Source: Candidatus Peribacterales bacterium | GTDB taxonomy: Bacteria > Patescibacteriota > Gracilibacteria > Peribacterales > Peribacteraceae | Length of the DNA: 5,402 bases | Assembly (NCBI GenBank): GCA_021731345.1 | Contig: JAKFXO010000100.1 | Span: forward strand, 1-5,402 | Direction: 5' to 3' | Shown: in pieces, positions 4,780 to 5,402 of the stretch | How the letters are laid out: each line of letters opens with the position of its first letter | Position numbering within the stretch: position 1 is the first letter of the stretch | Made by a program: the position numbers and the translations under genes | Notes under the pieces: model-generated | The model's database searches: none | The model's input: only the letters and a program-made list of their open reading frames with translations | Told to the model about the DNA's origin: nothing

Positions 4780-5402
4780 ATGCACTCTTACGCCGCCCAA
4801 CTCGGAAACAACCCATCACTCTCCATTGCAGAACTTGCAGCAGTTCTTTCTGACTTTGATCGAGAACACATGTTCCCTGGTCAAATCATCACTTTCAAAA
4901 CTGCAACGGAATTGGATCAGGCATTTCTCAATCGCCTCGGAGGAACCATCGTCATCGCAAAAAATATCATCGGTGATTTTGCTGTTGGCCTGGACGACTT
5001 GCCTGCGCTTCTTGCGGCAGAATTGAAAACTGTGAAAGGCAAAGCAACCTTCAGCTTGCGATGCTTCGGCATCAGCCCAAATCGCATTCGTGATTTCTAT
5101 AAAAGCTGTAAGCAGGGACTCAAGCAAAAGGGTGTCTCAAGCCGCTACATCGGCTCTGAGCGTGAAGCTGCAAAGCCTATTCAGCTGCATGATGAAGGCG
5201 CTCTTGATCCAAAGAAAGGTTGTGAGCTCATGATCTTGCAAGATAAAGAACGTGTATGGATCGGCCGCACCGTTGCTGCTCAAAACATTAAGACGTATAC
5301 GCTTCGCGATATCGAGAAGCCTGTACGTGATACGAAAGTCGGCCTGCTTCCGCCGAAGCTCGCGCAGATGCTTTTGAACTTTGGTCAGTCGCTTGTCGGT
5401 CC
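4780..5402 (+). CDS. Probable THUMP-domain RNA methyltransferase, Trm11/Trm-G10-like (runs off the right edge)
   Basis: The open frame runs from ATG 4780 to the window end: 207 codons without a stop. The start SYAAQLGNNPSLSIAELAAV (3-22) is typical of Trm11/Trm-G10-like proteins. Residues about 60-165 look like a THUMP RNA-binding domain, with FSLRCFGISP (91-100) and ELMILQDKERVWIGRTVAAQ (149-168). The stretch TLRDIEKPVRDTKVGLLPPK (174-193) followed by LAQMLLNFG matches the conserved entry into the methyltransferase domain of archaeal Trm-G10 and eukaryotic Trm11, which make N2-methylguanosine at tRNA position 10. The catalytic [DN]PPY motif lies beyond the window, so activity and substrate are not shown. 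A stop (TAG 4705-4707) lies upstream in frame, and no ATG, GTG or TTG occurs between it and 4780. No Shine-Dalgarno site is visible. The gene is divergent from the ATP synthase operon and functionally unrelated as far as can be seen. Confidence 0.82.
   Translation, partial: MHSYAAQLGNNPSLSIAELAAVLSDFDREHMFPGQIITFKTATELDQAFLNRLGGTIVIAKNIIGDFAVGLDDLPALLAAELKTVKGKATFSLRCFGISPNRIRDFYKSCKQGLKQKGVSSRYIGSEREAAKPIQLHDEGALDPKKGCELMILQDKERVWIGRTVAAQNIKTYTLRDIEKPVRDTKVGLLPPKLAQMLLNFGQSLVG

Noticed and set aside
4757..5026. Plus-strand open frame of 89 codons at the right end
   Set aside because: It overlaps the methyltransferase gene in another frame; only the frame starting at 4780 gives recognisable protein sequence and it stays open to the window end.

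Overview
The window carries most of an F-type (F1Fo) ATP synthase operon on the minus strand and, divergent from it at the right end, the 5' part of a probable THUMP-domain RNA methyltransferase gene on the plus strand. All genes read without internal stops under the standard code, and none looks broken. Two are cut by the window edges: the alpha-subunit gene on the left and the methyltransferase on the right.

In transcription order (right to left) the operon reads atpD (beta, 4541-3162), atpC (epsilon, 3159-2743), a small AtpZ/AtpI-family membrane protein (2737-2393), atpB (a, 2363-1578), atpE (c, 1538-1284), atpF (b, 1255-746), atpH (delta, 749-345) and atpA (alpha, from 323 off the left edge). 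Gene gaps are 2, 5, 29, 39, 28, -4 and 21 bases, so this is very probably one transcript. The gamma gene is not in the window and most simply lies beyond atpA. The order is a rearrangement of the textbook atpIBEFHAGDC order, with beta-epsilon first. Together the products form the catalytic head (alpha, beta), central-stalk epsilon, peripheral stalk (b, delta) and membrane ion channel (a, c-ring). The c-subunit site lacks the polar Na+ ligands, which points to proton coupling.

The 238-base divergent region (4542-4779) holds weak promoter candidates in both directions and a small palindrome. The plus-strand gene begins with a THUMP-type N-terminal half and reaches the conserved entry of a Trm11/Trm-G10-like methyltransferase domain before the window ends.

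The organism is a bacterium of roughly balanced base composition. The permuted operon, a much shortened delta subunit, absence of Shine-Dalgarno motifs at all nine starts and a Trm11/Trm-G10-like protein together suggest an uncultured candidate-phylum lineage (for example Patescibacteria/CPR). That placement is inference with low confidence; a Bacteroidota-like relative is an alternative because of gene order and SD-less starts. I see no undescribed system here. The notable features are variations on a known machine: CU-rich leaders in place of SD sites, the truncated delta N-domain and a part-alanine helix motif in subunit c.
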